DNA of 64,000 bases, taken from positions 4,960,001 through 5,024,000 of the forward strand of contig NC_063013.1 of the NCBI RefSeq assembly GCF_020509005.1, read 5' to 3'. Origin of the DNA: Fulvia fulva. Lineage: Eukaryota > Ascomycota > Dothideomycetes > Mycosphaerellales > Mycosphaerellaceae. Positions 45,766 to 55,505 of the stretch are shown here, one piece after another (position 1 is the stretch's first letter; every line of letters begins with the position of its first letter). The position numbers were made by a program, and so were the translations under genes. Under the pieces are notes generated by a model that saw only the letters and a program-made list of their open reading frames with translations, searched no databases and had not been told where the DNA came from.

Positions 45766-46603
45766 TTATTGTCCTTCCTGCTTGTCTTCCTGCCGTCTTC
45801 CAAGATGATTCTCGTGTTGCTGAACGTGCCATAGCACAAAGGCATACACGACGTCACCCACAAAGCCGCCAACCCAGAGGAACAGGGCAAAGGGACTGAC
45901 GAAGTAGCCATGAGCCTCCGGCCAACAGAACCAAGCCCAAGCATTACAATTCAGAGATTGATCCAAACATTCTGCAGGCCCTGCACAATGTCACTCAGTC
46001 TGATGTCAGCAAACGAGTGATCGCACTTACTTACCAGAAAGTCCAGTTCACACCCCCGGAGTGCTGCCTCACGACCAACTGACACAAACTCGCCGCACTC
46101 AGATAAACCTGCGCCACAGCCGCCGTCCAAACCCCCAACTCATTAGTACCAGGCCCAATCCTCCCCCTGTACGGCTTCCCTTCCTTCCTTCCCACCTCGT
46201 TCTCAGTCCACCACTTCGCAAACGTCCACTGCCCCAACGTCGCCACTCCAATCATAACGATCAATACCACACCCACATTCCTCGCAATCCAAGGACTCTG
46301 CTTCCATTCATACTTTCCAAACTTCACAACTCCATAAATCATCCCCAAATCGAAGACAAGCCAGAGGGTGAAGACGGATTGCTCTAGAGGCGATTCTGCT
46401 ACGTAAACGGCGTAGACAAGTTCCCAGGCGAAGTTCTGGGCCAGGGCGAAGAGAGGCATGCCGTAGGATTTTGATTTCAGGGATTCGCGGACGTAGAGGG
46501 CGTAGCAGAGGGTCCAGAGCAGGCCGCCGAATTGGAGGAGGACGTAGCATGTTGGCTTGACGTGGGAAGGGACGTGGAGTGGGAGGATGTCGTTGGAGCC
46601 CAT
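45766..46603 (-). CDS. PaxB-like integral membrane terpene cyclase family protein
   Basis: The first exon begins at the ATG at 46603, the second is 45766-45980. About seven hydrophobic helices; family features include QFGGLLWTLCYALYVRESL, YGMPLFALAQNFAWELVYAV and the C-terminal WFCWPEAHGYFVSPFALFLW. The PaxB family contains membrane-bound terpene cyclases of indole-diterpene and meroterpenoid pathways, but many members occur outside clusters with unknown roles. No prenyltransferase, polyketide synthase or P450 is nearby, so a secondary-metabolite role is not supported. The splice is odd: the strong GTAAGT donor (46034) and GCAG acceptor (45981) join out of frame by one base. An upstream GTGTGA donor at 46053 restores the frame (254 residues) but removes conserved-looking VNWTFW. 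Confidence 0.72.
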
Positions 46604-47227
46604 GGTGAGGGTAGTTCCTGTGGATGGAGGCAGCGGGAAGTGTGGACGACTACGTATATAGTGATGGGCTGTAGCGATTCGCGTGTTTTGATTCGAAGCC
46701 TGGGATTTAAAGTGGTACGAGGGAAAGTGAAGTGGGACTAGTGCAGCGGAAAGTGTCTTACTCAGCTGTGAAAGCCTCAGGCAGCAATGGCGACGATGAT
46801 CTTTAGCCGCTGTTGATGCAATGTCATGGCGCGCTTCGAGATCTCGAAGAAGCAAACTTGCTATCCCAAGATTGGCGTGATCGTAGTGACTCTCAGAGTG
46901 TCGATGCGTTAGCTTTGCTGACCTCGCTCGATAGTCGAGGCTTGCAACAGGAGATCCTCCACTCACAGCCTAGACACAATGTTGCTGCAACAGCGACGAC
47001 ACCTGGTCGTCATATCATCTGCGTTATAATCTGCCACACTCGACGATCTGTTCGCCATCTCTCCCCGATCCAAGTGCGCCGTTACAGCAGGTAGTCTCTA
47101 GGTCCGCCAGCACGTTACCCTCGTAAATCTTTCTTGAAAACACGATGAGTGCTCGATGACCTTGGTAAGCATACTGATGGGTTCCTTTGCCATTCAATGG
47201 ACTTTAGCTCAGTGCGGTGTCACAGTG
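46604..47227. other. Intergenic gap
   Basis: 624 bp between the PaxB-like gene's start and the 3' end of the next 2EXR gene. No gene or repeat recognised; the left part should be the promoter of the PaxB-like gene. Confidence 0.5.
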
Positions 47228-47968
47228 CTACAGCTCCTTCAGCGCCTCCACGAAGTTTTCAAGCATATCTCTCTCCTTCAAGTCGCGGGCCGGCGAGCGA
47301 GCTTCCCACCAATGGTGAGCCATTTCACTCCTGTAGCGATCCAGCTGCTCCTTCGTCTTATGGAGCCCGTCAGTGCCAAGCTGAATGACTGGAAGCGGTT
47401 TGTCGTAGTTCTCGCGCCAGTGTTCTGCTCGCCACGACCAAAATACGAATGTGACATTTGCGATTGGCATGTTCCGCATGATGAAGACTGCGACGGACTC
47501 GAGTCCTGATTTACTATATCTCATGTCCAGAATAGATCCGTACATGACCTTTACGTCGCGAACCGCTGCGAGGTCCCGTGAGCTGATCTGTAGGCATGGC
47601 CTGGACAGCTTATCGTGGAAGACGCTGGTGTTGAATGTTGTGCCACGATGATAGCGGAGTGAGAGGAAGTTGATGGTGTAGTAGATCCCGCGTGCCTCGT
47701 TATAGATGGAATCGCAGGAGAGTAGTACACCGAGCGCTGCTGGTCGATGATACTGGTATGTTTCTGCTCGAATGAGCTTGGTATCTGCATCACGAGATGA
47801 GATCAACTCGATGGTGTCGAGTGCGAAAGGTATGCCATCCGGCTCATGGAGCGCATACTCGTATATTCTGTTGCGCAGTTCGCCAGCAAGGCGACCGAGT
47901 GGTGATGTGTCCATATGAAGCGCACAGTGATCGTGCGATGAATGTGATGTGGTGGTAAATGTTGTCAT
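47228..47968 (-). CDS. 2EXR-type domain protein, paralogue 1
   Basis: One exon, 246 residues. The defining segment near residue 22 reads SPLGRLAGELRNRIYEYALHEPDG, followed by LSCDSIYNEARGIYY, the pattern of the fungal 2EXR family (F-box-like ELRNxIY start, then a conserved second motif). These short proteins are numerous in Pezizomycotina and their function is unknown. The C-terminal third differs from its two neighbours. It is the first of three tandem minus-strand copies. Confidence 0.82.
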   Translation of the reverse strand: MTTFTTTSHSSHDHCALHMDTSPLGRLAGELRNRIYEYALHEPDGIPFALDTIELISSRDADTKLIRAETYQYHRPAALGVLLSCDSIYNEARGIYYTINFLSLRYHRGTTFNTSVFHDKLSRPCLQISSRDLAAVRDVKVMYGSILDMRYSKSGLESVAVFIMRNMPIANVTFVFWSWRAEHWRENYDKPLPVIQLGTDGLHKTKEQLDRYRSEMAHHWWEARSPARDLKERDMLENFVEALKEL

Positions 47969-48153
47969 ACACCAGTAGTTGAAATTGGTGTATCGAGCAA
48001 CAGATTCTGTGTTTACGTAAAGTTGAAGTACTCGAGGCGCTCATGGCCGCACAGAAGTTTAGCGAGTGCACGGAGGTCAGCTCCACAAGATCAGCCGACG
48101 AGGCTGAAACGCGGGCATGTGGCAGCCAAGGCTCGCGACAAGTAACTCCCAAT

Positions 48154-49077
48154 TCACAGCCCAGGCATATAGCCCTCTAAACGCGTGAGGAATCTATTAA
48201 GCTCGTCATAAGCTCTGTCAATGCATCCACAGTCCAGGCCCCACGCACGGTCTTCGATGCAATGCTCGGGAAATAGCCTGAAGTGCCCACGATAGACTTG
48301 GTGGCCGAGCTTTCGGACTTCTGTCCTTGCTTCTTCCAGATTTCTCAGATCAACTTCGATGCTTATCTTTCTCCTGTTGCCACCCGGTCGCCCGGAATAG
48401 AAGGCTGTGTCAAGAACTAAGCTCATCGATGCTTCAGGGTGGAAGTTGGCCTTGAAGCATCTTAAAAACCGAACGATGTCCAGGACATTCAAGAATCCAA
48501 CGGCACTCTTGATCTCCAGATCAATCTGCGCGATATGGAGACGAAGGCGTCGAATCTCCCACGCGCTTTTGACACCGAAGATATCTGCCAGTCGACCCAT
48601 AGGGCGAGCAGGAGCTAGTTGAAAGCCTGTCCTTCCCGAATGATAACCGATTGTATCGTCAACGGCGCGGTAGAACTCGATCGTGTCGTTGACAGACCGA
48701 TAGATGCCCCTTGTCTCCTTCCGAAGAGCCCTACAAGTCCAAGACAAACCCAGAAAAGCCGGCTTTCTGACACCAAATTCAAGCTTCGAGCTTGCAAGCT
48801 CGCGTTTGCCGTACGGTGTATACTTGACCTGCTGGGGTCCCACAAAGACTGGAATCCCCTTGGGCTCGTATAGGACATACTTATAGATCATGTTTCGCAG
48901 CTCTCCGGACAGCCGGCTGAGGGGTGATTTCTCCATTGCGGCCTTCGATATAGCACGTCCAATTCTGTGTTTATTCTGAGTGCCAGACGCCAAAGTCTGC
49001 TCATGTGCCTCGGAAGTCGATCGTCCAGAAATACATGTGGAGCGGCAGGCGCTCTCACACTCTGTGTGACAGTCCAT
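48154..49077 (-). CDS. 2EXR-type domain protein, paralogue 2
   Basis: One exon, 307 residues from the first in-frame ATG at 49077. An alternative start, Met at 48936, would begin right at the conserved core. The core is EKSPLSRLSGELRNMIYKYV, then LYEPKGIPVF, LGLSWTCRALRKETRGIYRSV and a C-terminal helical part. The N-terminal 50 residues are Cys/Ser-rich and unlike the paralogues, so the shorter start may be the true one. It is close in sequence to the neighbours on both sides, indicating tandem duplication. Confidence 0.8.
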   Translation of the reverse strand: MDCHTECESACRSTCISGRSTSEAHEQTLASGTQNKHRIGRAISKAAMEKSPLSRLSGELRNMIYKYVLYEPKGIPVFVGPQQVKYTPYGKRELASSKLEFGVRKPAFLGLSWTCRALRKETRGIYRSVNDTIEFYRAVDDTIGYHSGRTGFQLAPARPMGRLADIFGVKSAWEIRRLRLHIAQIDLEIKSAVGFLNVLDIVRFLRCFKANFHPEASMSLVLDTAFYSGRPGGNRRKISIEVDLRNLEEARTEVRKLGHQVYRGHFRLFPEHCIEDRAWGLDCGCIDRAYDELNRFLTRLEGYMPGL

Positions 49078-49352
49078 GGTATCGACACTCAATTGGTGGA
49101 GAGTTATAGACTATGCCTAGCTGTTGCTTGAAGTGTTGGTATACAGCTGCAACTTCTCATGTTATTTGTGAGAAAGAGCGTCGACCTTGAAGATCTTGCT
49201 GACAGTACGCTGAAAATTTTGCTGATCCTCAGACTCGGTAGTCATGGTGCTGACCCACGCTTGTAATACCATGGTCCTGATGTTTTGATATCATTGTCCA
49301 GCCTACCAAGACATGGCTGCACTCCTCCGCGATCTCTCAGCTCCCTCATACG

Positions 49353-50291
49353 TTATACGCGAGGTACGTAAATCGGTGGATGCTTTGCCAGCTCGTCCTC
49401 CAGAGCCCATATCAGACTCCTCAGATGCCAACGCGACTCAGCGATAGCCCTCATGTCCGGACAATGCCGTCGGCTCTTGCACGTTTTGTCGATCAATGCA
49501 TGGAGCTGGCACCACGCAAGGTTGAGGCCGTCCAAGTCAATGTGCAAGCATATCCGCGAGCCTTCGTCCCAATAAAAGCCTCCAGATTCACTTTGTACAG
49601 CCACGATCATGGTAACTTATTCGCTGAGACAATACCTCAGTGAACGATACTGTATGACGATTTCCTTGGCTCGTAGACGGTGTCCATGCCCGCCAATTGG
49701 TTGCTGTACGGTACAACGGAAGTGCCGGACCCTGCGAGCATTCTCGGGCCCGATGATCGCAGCCCAGTGATGAATTTGCCGTTCAAGCTCGAGTCCACTG
49801 AATGTAGAATCGGCTGAGAAGTCGACGACATGATTGACACGGAAATATAAGCCGATAGTCTCGTGACGCATTGCTTTGCAGGTTCGTGGCAGACCGAGAT
49901 GGCGTGGCTTTCTGTCCTGCCATCCGAGCTTGGAACGGTTCCTTTGCGCACTTATGCCATCTGGCCAGACCTCAGTGGTAGAATAGTGTATAGCCACAAC
50001 TGGGATGCCCTCAGGTTTGTATAGTACATAATCGTAGATCTTGTTGCGTAGTTCTCCGGGCAGGCGGCTTAGTGGTGAGTGCTCCATAGCGGCATCGATG
50101 GTGGACAAGATGGATGGAGACTCTGCTGCTCTGTTGAATGTCGAGATGGAGTTTCCTTTGTGGTATGACACGGCGTTGAAGGCTGATGAGTACCCGGGTA
50201 AGAGTGTGGCGTAGGTCCAATATAGCCACGGGTGGTTTGTATGGTCATCGATACGGATTTGCACCGAGAGAGTCTCGGATCCTTGGGGCAT
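49353..50291 (-). CDS. 2EXR-type domain protein, paralogue 3
   Basis: Two exons. Exon 2 is 49353-49590. Exon 1 ends at 49651 (60-bp intron, GTATCG donor) or 49636 (45-bp intron, GTATTG donor), giving 292 or 297 residues. The core is EHSPLSRLPGELRNKIYDYV, then LYKPEGIPVV and LGLPRTCKAMRHETIGLYFRV. Without the intron the protein stops soon after the core, shorter than its neighbour, and exon 2 continues with a plausible helical C-terminus. A Met at the start of the core is an alternative start. The C-terminus is not shared with paralogue 1. Confidence 0.74.
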
Positions 50292-50871
50292 ACTATGATC
50301 CAGGACATGGTACAGCCTTGCTGACGAGCAGAGTCGATTGGGACCTGTGCTGACCTTAGCATGAAATTTTACGGCTTTGATGTTTCTGCCATGTAGTCGT
50401 GAAGCGCCATCATCGTGTTTGACCTAACTTTACTATGACGCTCAGCTCTTGATGTTCATTGAGATATGCACGACAAGCCCGACATCTTGCGAGATCAGAC
50501 TGTTGGAACGATCAACAGAGCATTGGCAAACCTTGACAAGACCTGTGTCGGGAACCGAGACACGTCATTCTCAGCTCAGCATGTCAGCTCACAGCCCTCT
50601 TGATGCATATGCGTCGACTCCGGATGACAGGTGGCACGCCGATGGTGGTGTGGCAAGAGGACATGTGGATGTGAAAGGAAGGTTGTGTTGCGTGCAAGGA
50701 AAGTGGAAGTCACTCTCGGATCGGATGCGAGCTCCGTGTCGCGGGCGGTGGCCCAGACACGCATCGCGTCTTCAATGTTCCTTTTGTTCGATTCTATATG
50801 ATACATGTAACACACGAGCATTAAACGAACATCAACAGAAAGTGCAGCAGATCACAACACCCTCAGCCATC
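50292..50871. promoter_or_regulatory. Intergenic region upstream of the RNase H2 gene
   Basis: 580 bp between divergent genes. The frame of the RNase H2 gene stays open upstream to 50449 with an ATG at 50581, but the extra residues have no family support, so this is treated as non-coding. Confidence 0.5.
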
Positions 50872-51882
50872 ATGGACGAACCAATGGAAGACAGCCAACA
50901 GGAACCACCGGACATCGCCCTCGAAACACCACCCGAAGATGTCTTTATCCCACCTTCCATCAACAAGCCACAAGTCCTCGGCGGCGACAGCTACACACAT
51001 CACTCTCCGATTCCCCCAACAATAAAAGAAGACATGACAACCGAATGTGTTTTAGGTGTAGACGAAGCAGGGAGAGGCCCAGTCCTCGGTCCAATGGTTT
51101 ACGCCCTCTACTACCTGCCCCTCGCGATGCACCGCACCCTCCTCGCCGACACCCACAAATTCGATGACTCCAAGGTCCTCACGCCAGCAGTTCGCTCCAA
51201 TTTGATGGAGAAGATTTCCACGCCTGGGACAGACCTTCATACTCACGGCGGGTGGGCCACACGGATCATGTCAGCGCGGGACATTTCCTCTGCCATGATG
51301 CGGCCTCACGGGGTCTATAATCTCAACGAACAAGCAATGGACGCCACCATCAACCTCATCCAGGAAGTCCTCGATTCGGGAGTGAACATAAGGGAAGTCT
51401 ACATCGACACCATTGGACGTCCGGAAACGTACCAAAAGAAACTCGAGAGAATCTTTCCCGCGCTGTCCATAACAGTCGCGAAGAAAGCGGATAGTCTGTA
51501 CCCCTGCGTTTCGGCCGCTTCAGTCTGCGCGAAAGTCACTCGCGACGCTGCACTTGACGTTCTCTACACATCTTACGCCACCGAGGATGATTCTGGGGAA
51601 GTGGCGTGGGGATCCGGATATCCTAGTGACGCACGGTGCTCGAATTGGTTGAAGGGAAATATGGATCCAGTGTTTGGATGGGGGAACGAGTGCAGATTCA
51701 GCTGGGGCACTGCGAAGGAGATGTTAGAGGCGAAGGGAGCGCCTTGTAGGGTCGATTGGCCAGAGCCGGATGATGGTGGTGATAATATGAAGATGACAGG
51801 GTTCATGTTGGGGACTGGCGATGAAAAGGTAGATGAGTTGGCGACGTGGTTCGGGAGGAGAGTTACTGAGCAAGGCTTTTGA
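50872..51882 (+). CDS. rnh201: Ribonuclease H2 catalytic subunit A
   Basis: One exon, 336 residues. RNase H2 removes ribonucleotides misincorporated in DNA and RNA from RNA:DNA hybrids in the nucleus, with two accessory subunits. Catalytic features: LGVDEAGRGPVLGPMVY (Asp-Glu pair with Gly-Arg-Gly), the Asp in EVYIDTIG, and the Asp in KKADSLYPCVSAASVCAKVTRD. The family C-terminus GSGYPSDARCSNWLKGN is present. The first 60 residues are a disordered acidic/Pro-rich extension. The start at 50872 was chosen because the upstream open frame carries no conserved sequence. Confidence 0.96.
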   Translation: MDEPMEDSQQEPPDIALETPPEDVFIPPSINKPQVLGGDSYTHHSPIPPTIKEDMTTECVLGVDEAGRGPVLGPMVYALYYLPLAMHRTLLADTHKFDDSKVLTPAVRSNLMEKISTPGTDLHTHGGWATRIMSARDISSAMMRPHGVYNLNEQAMDATINLIQEVLDSGVNIREVYIDTIGRPETYQKKLERIFPALSITVAKKADSLYPCVSAASVCAKVTRDAALDVLYTSYATEDDSGEVAWGSGYPSDARCSNWLKGNMDPVFGWGNECRFSWGTAKEMLEAKGAPCRVDWPEPDDGGDNMKMTGFMLGTGDEKVDELATWFGRRVTEQGF

Positions 51883-52037
51883 GGGGGAGGTCCTTTACTC
51901 TTGCGGCATTGCATTCGGCTCGCACCACCATCGACGGCGATACATGCCCTTACGACAGCATGATCACAGGTGACACGACAACGGGCGAGCATCGAGCATC
52001 GAGCATCGAGACCGTCTGAATCGGCACTTCTCTGTCG

Positions 52038-52635
52038 CTATCCTACCATGCCGTTCACGAACGCAGTCGCCACCCAAGTGTACTCCAGGAACTCAAGAAT
52101 GTGCAAGAGGAGCTCGGTCTGTTGGAGAGCCACGTTGTATTCACCCATTTTGGGGAGAGGGATGCGAGTGGCATTTTTTGCATCGCGAGGCGTCCAGTAG
52201 TTCTTGATGTGGCCACGAGCGAAGAGGACACCGACGAGGAGTGCTGGCGAGAGACCTATGGATATTAGTGACGAGTATGCGCAGGCAACAAGGCGACATA
52301 CCGATGCGTGCCCAATTAGGCAGGACAGTTGGGAAGAATGCCAGGGTGGAAGAGGCGAGGACTGATGCTATGATCTGATAGAACACGTCAGCTGAAATGT
52401 CTCCAGTTAACTTATTGACTAGTCTCACGGCCAAAGCACCAGACGTCTGCGTCGTCCTCGTCTTGTGCAATTCATGCGCAGCTGTATTGGACCATTCTGC
52501 CAACTTCTTGGACGTCTCTTCGTATTGCTGGAGCTTGGTGACGGCAACGTATGAGACGCTGGCACCGTAGAGACTGAGGAGAAGTTGTGTGACGTGCAGG
52601 CCGCGCACGAAGAGGTCTTTGGATGTGACGTCCAT
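52038..52635 (-). CDS. Hypothetical small multi-pass membrane protein
   Basis: Three exons, 52429-52635, 52302-52374 and 52038-52255, give 165 residues. The first intron (52375-52428, 54 bp, GTGAGA...TATCAG with a GCTGAC branch-like site) is a multiple of three without stops, so its retention would give 183 residues in frame. Three or four hydrophobic segments are visible (TQLLLSLYGASVSYVAV, IIASVLASSTLAFFPTVL, LSPALLVGVLFARGH, and a weak one at the C-terminus). No family recognised. It is divergent from the F-box/RCC1 gene across 242 bp. Confidence 0.65.
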
Positions 52636-52877
52636 CTTGCTTGTCGTCGATGAGGTTGAGGCAGTACACCAACAGAGATAACAAAGCTATGTGACATCGT
52701 GGCTGCCTGAATCAGTAAGGCAACAATGACGTAGGCGCGTAAACGAGATCGCGTATCACAAGGTATCACAAGGGCCATCTCCAGCTGGCAACATTCCCGA
52801 CCTCTTGTACCCCTCCATGGGTTATGGCTTGATTCCTCCCTACAATCCACCATCACTTGGTGAACAAATACCTCAAC

Positions 52878-55151
52878 ATGGAAGAACAACACCAGACCAC
52901 AAAGCTCCTCGACCTCCCGATCGACATCCTCCTCCTCATATTCCCATACCTCGACGCACCATCCTTCCTCAGCTTGACGGCCACCTGCAGAGCACTACAC
53001 AGCACCGAGATATTGCATGACAGTGCCTTCTGGTCCCACCTCGTCCGCCGCGACTTCCGTGTTCCAAATCAGCCCGTAGTCCAGAATGATGGGCACCGCT
53101 GGCAGAAGCTGTACAAAAGGCTTCGAACACAAGCCAAGATCTTCACATGGGGCAACAACGAGAAAGGATGCCTGGGTCATTCCTACGAAACACCCATGAT
53201 TACATCTCCCGGTCCCGGCGCCCGAAGAGGACGTAGACGCCATGTGAACTGGCCGGTGGAAATGCAGGGCATTACGAAAGCAATGGGTGTGATCTCGGAT
53301 GTGCAGTGTGGAGGCTGGAGTACGACTATGTTGACAAGCAAGGGAGCGCTCTACATGGTGGGAGTCATGGACGGCTTGTTTTTCGATCGAAGGCAGCCGC
53401 CGTATGTACAGCGGGTTCAGGCGCATCCTGTTGCGCTAAAGTTTCCGGACGGGTACCCGAAGGCTGGGGAGCGGTATGAGCCCGCTACTGCACTTCGCCA
53501 GTTCTCTAGTGGGAGAGCTCATGTGCTTGCCCTGAGTGACAGTGGGAGGATTTGGACCTGGCATAACGCAGATCTACCGGGCACACATGTGAAGTTCGTG
53601 CACCACGAAACGAAAGAAGATGGGCGGGAGCGTGGCAGAGGAGCGATCAAAAATGTGGTGGCTGGATGGAACAAGTCTGCGGCATACATCGAGGGAAGTG
53701 GAATCGTGATCTGGGAGCCGCTCCAGATGTCGCAAGCAGAATGCGATGAAACCGACACGGCTTTAGTCCTGGAGACTGCCGTGGTGCCTGGAACGAAGTT
53801 CATCACTTCAAAGCATGCCAAAGCCGACGATACAGACGCGGCCATCGGCGAAGTACAGAGCTTCATTGTGTTGGAGGCCGCTATCGTATTCAATACTTCG
53901 CTCGGCAAGGTGTTTGCAGCACAGATCATCTGGGACGACGAACAGCAGACGGTGAAAGATCCTATCGAGCTTCAAATGTCTGGCAAGTCCGACGACCCTG
54001 AGTTTGTGACAGATGTTCAAGGCTCATTCCAGAACTTCGCCATCTTTACTAAGGCGGGCGCCGTACTAACCAGCAACCTGGACACGCTTATGCCAATGCT
54101 TCAGCGCACCAATGCCTGGATGCAATCGAGTCCAGCTGGGCTCTTCAGGAAGATTCCTGCGTTACAAAACAAGCAAGTCATATCTCTTGCATTTGGCGAC
54201 TACCACATCCACGCCCTCCATGCGCCAGGCCACATTACCAGCTACGGGTACGAGCCGCAAGGGTGCGGTGCTCTTGGTCTTGGTGGGAGTGGCACACCCG
54301 AAAACCGTCTTCGCGGGATCCGCAACCAGGATATCGGCGGCGATGGACATTTGGTACCACATGCCTACACAGAAGGACGTCAAGTTTGGTTTGAGGAAGA
54401 GAAGAGACAATGGGTGCGATTCTTAACTTCAGGTGGTGTCGATCAAGCAGAAGCTGCGGAGCGCATCAGGCTCGCAATTGGCAGTCCTGACGTTGCAGCT
54501 CAAGGCGAAGTCAGCGAGTGGATTGAGCAGCAAGGACGTGATTGGGAGAGTAAGTTCAACGTCGCCGGTGACAGCGACGGTGGGCTGGGTGCTTACTTTG
54601 CCCTAAGCGTGACTGCTGCAGGATGGCATTCTGGTGCACTAGTCTTGGTCAACGAGACAACTGCTCAGAACCTAAGCCGTGCTGTTGAAGTACCTGACGC
54701 CCCGCCTGCCACCAACGACATCGATAGCCTGCCGTCTCATGAAGAAGGACCAAGTAGTTCACTGCCGCCGCGTTCAGCACCTACGCCAATCACGTCACAG
54801 GACACGTCTTACCTTGGGCAAGCTCTTGACTGGGGTCGATATTTGCTAGGACTACCACCGTACAACGTCAGTGCGGCAAGCCATGGTCCAGACCAGGTAC
54901 GCGCGGACATCAGGCTACGATCACAGAATGTCACTCGCGACGCACACCACAATCTGGAGCCGATCAATTATGGCGCAAGCCCCCGTAATGGGTACAAATA
55001 CGTCTGGGCAGATGATCACTTTCCTCGACTGAGGCTCAGTAATGGTACTGAGATGCCGGGTGAGGTGGGTTTTGATGAGTGGAGGTATGGGCGGCCGGAG
55101 TGGAAGCTCGACTGGCAAAATGATGTTGAACAGGCCTCGGGTGACGACTGA
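52878..55151 (+). CDS. F-box protein with RCC1-like repeats (Saf1-like SCF adaptor)
   Basis: One exon, 757 residues. An F-box lies at about 8-50 (LLDLPIDILLLIFPYLD, LTATCRALHS). A degenerate beta-propeller of RCC1-type repeats follows, marked by FTWGNNEKGCLGHS, CGGWSTTMLTSKGALYMVG, SSGRAHVLALSDSGRIWTW and FGDYHIHALHAPGHITSYG. The same order is seen in yeast Saf1, a substrate receptor of SCF ubiquitin ligase. The target here is unknown. The C-terminal 150 residues are Ser/Pro-rich and end with a conserved-looking WADDHFPRLRLSNG segment. The start is the ATG at 52878, which precedes the F-box by a few residues. Confidence 0.87.
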   Translation: MEEQHQTTKLLDLPIDILLLIFPYLDAPSFLSLTATCRALHSTEILHDSAFWSHLVRRDFRVPNQPVVQNDGHRWQKLYKRLRTQAKIFTWGNNEKGCLGHSYETPMITSPGPGARRGRRRHVNWPVEMQGITKAMGVISDVQCGGWSTTMLTSKGALYMVGVMDGLFFDRRQPPYVQRVQAHPVALKFPDGYPKAGERYEPATALRQFSSGRAHVLALSDSGRIWTWHNADLPGTHVKFVHHETKEDGRERGRGAIKNVVAGWNKSAAYIEGSGIVIWEPLQMSQAECDETDTALVLETAVVPGTKFITSKHAKADDTDAAIGEVQSFIVLEAAIVFNTSLGKVFAAQIIWDDEQQTVKDPIELQMSGKSDDPEFVTDVQGSFQNFAIFTKAGAVLTSNLDTLMPMLQRTNAWMQSSPAGLFRKIPALQNKQVISLAFGDYHIHALHAPGHITSYGYEPQGCGALGLGGSGTPENRLRGIRNQDIGGDGHLVPHAYTEGRQVWFEEEKRQWVRFLTSGGVDQAEAAERIRLAIGSPDVAAQGEVSEWIEQQGRDWESKFNVAGDSDGGLGAYFALSVTAAGWHSGALVLVNETTAQNLSRAVEVPDAPPATNDIDSLPSHEEGPSSSLPPRSAPTPITSQDTSYLGQALDWGRYLLGLPPYNVSAASHGPDQVRADIRLRSQNVTRDAHHNLEPINYGASPRNGYKYVWADDHFPRLRLSNGTEMPGEVGFDEWRYGRPEWKLDWQNDVEQASGDD

Positions 55152-55505
55152 TGAGTGATGCCTGCACGATGAATGATGAGTATTTCCAGGACGCATTCCC
55201 TTGGGGAAACCACCTTACATAGAGTAGGCGAATGAATGCACAGCATGAAAACATGAGCCATGAGAGCAGGCCAAATTACAATCAGGGTCCCGTCCACAAG
55301 AGACAGGTCCCACAGCATTCATTCACTCAAGCGCTGAAACTAGTAGTACTCTGCACACAGGGGTCTCAGAACGCCGTCGCTCCAACGCTCAAATCCCCCA
55401 GCGAAAAAGAGGCAACCCACAGCCAGCCCATCCAGGCAGCCCATTATGGTATGTACAATTCATCGCTTCGTTGCGCCTCTGTACTCCGCGAACACACTAC
55501 CCAAT
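55152..55505. other. Intergenic gap between convergent genes
   Basis: 354 bp with the two 3' untranslated regions; nothing else recognised. Confidence 0.5.

Noticed and set aside
45766..46603. Terpenoid biosynthetic cluster around the PaxB-like gene
   Set aside because: Neighbours are a surface protein and 2EXR genes; no prenyltransferase, synthase or P450.
50449..50871. N-terminal extension of RNase H2A
   Set aside because: The frame is open but the residues are not family-like; the ATG at 50872 gives a normal-length protein.
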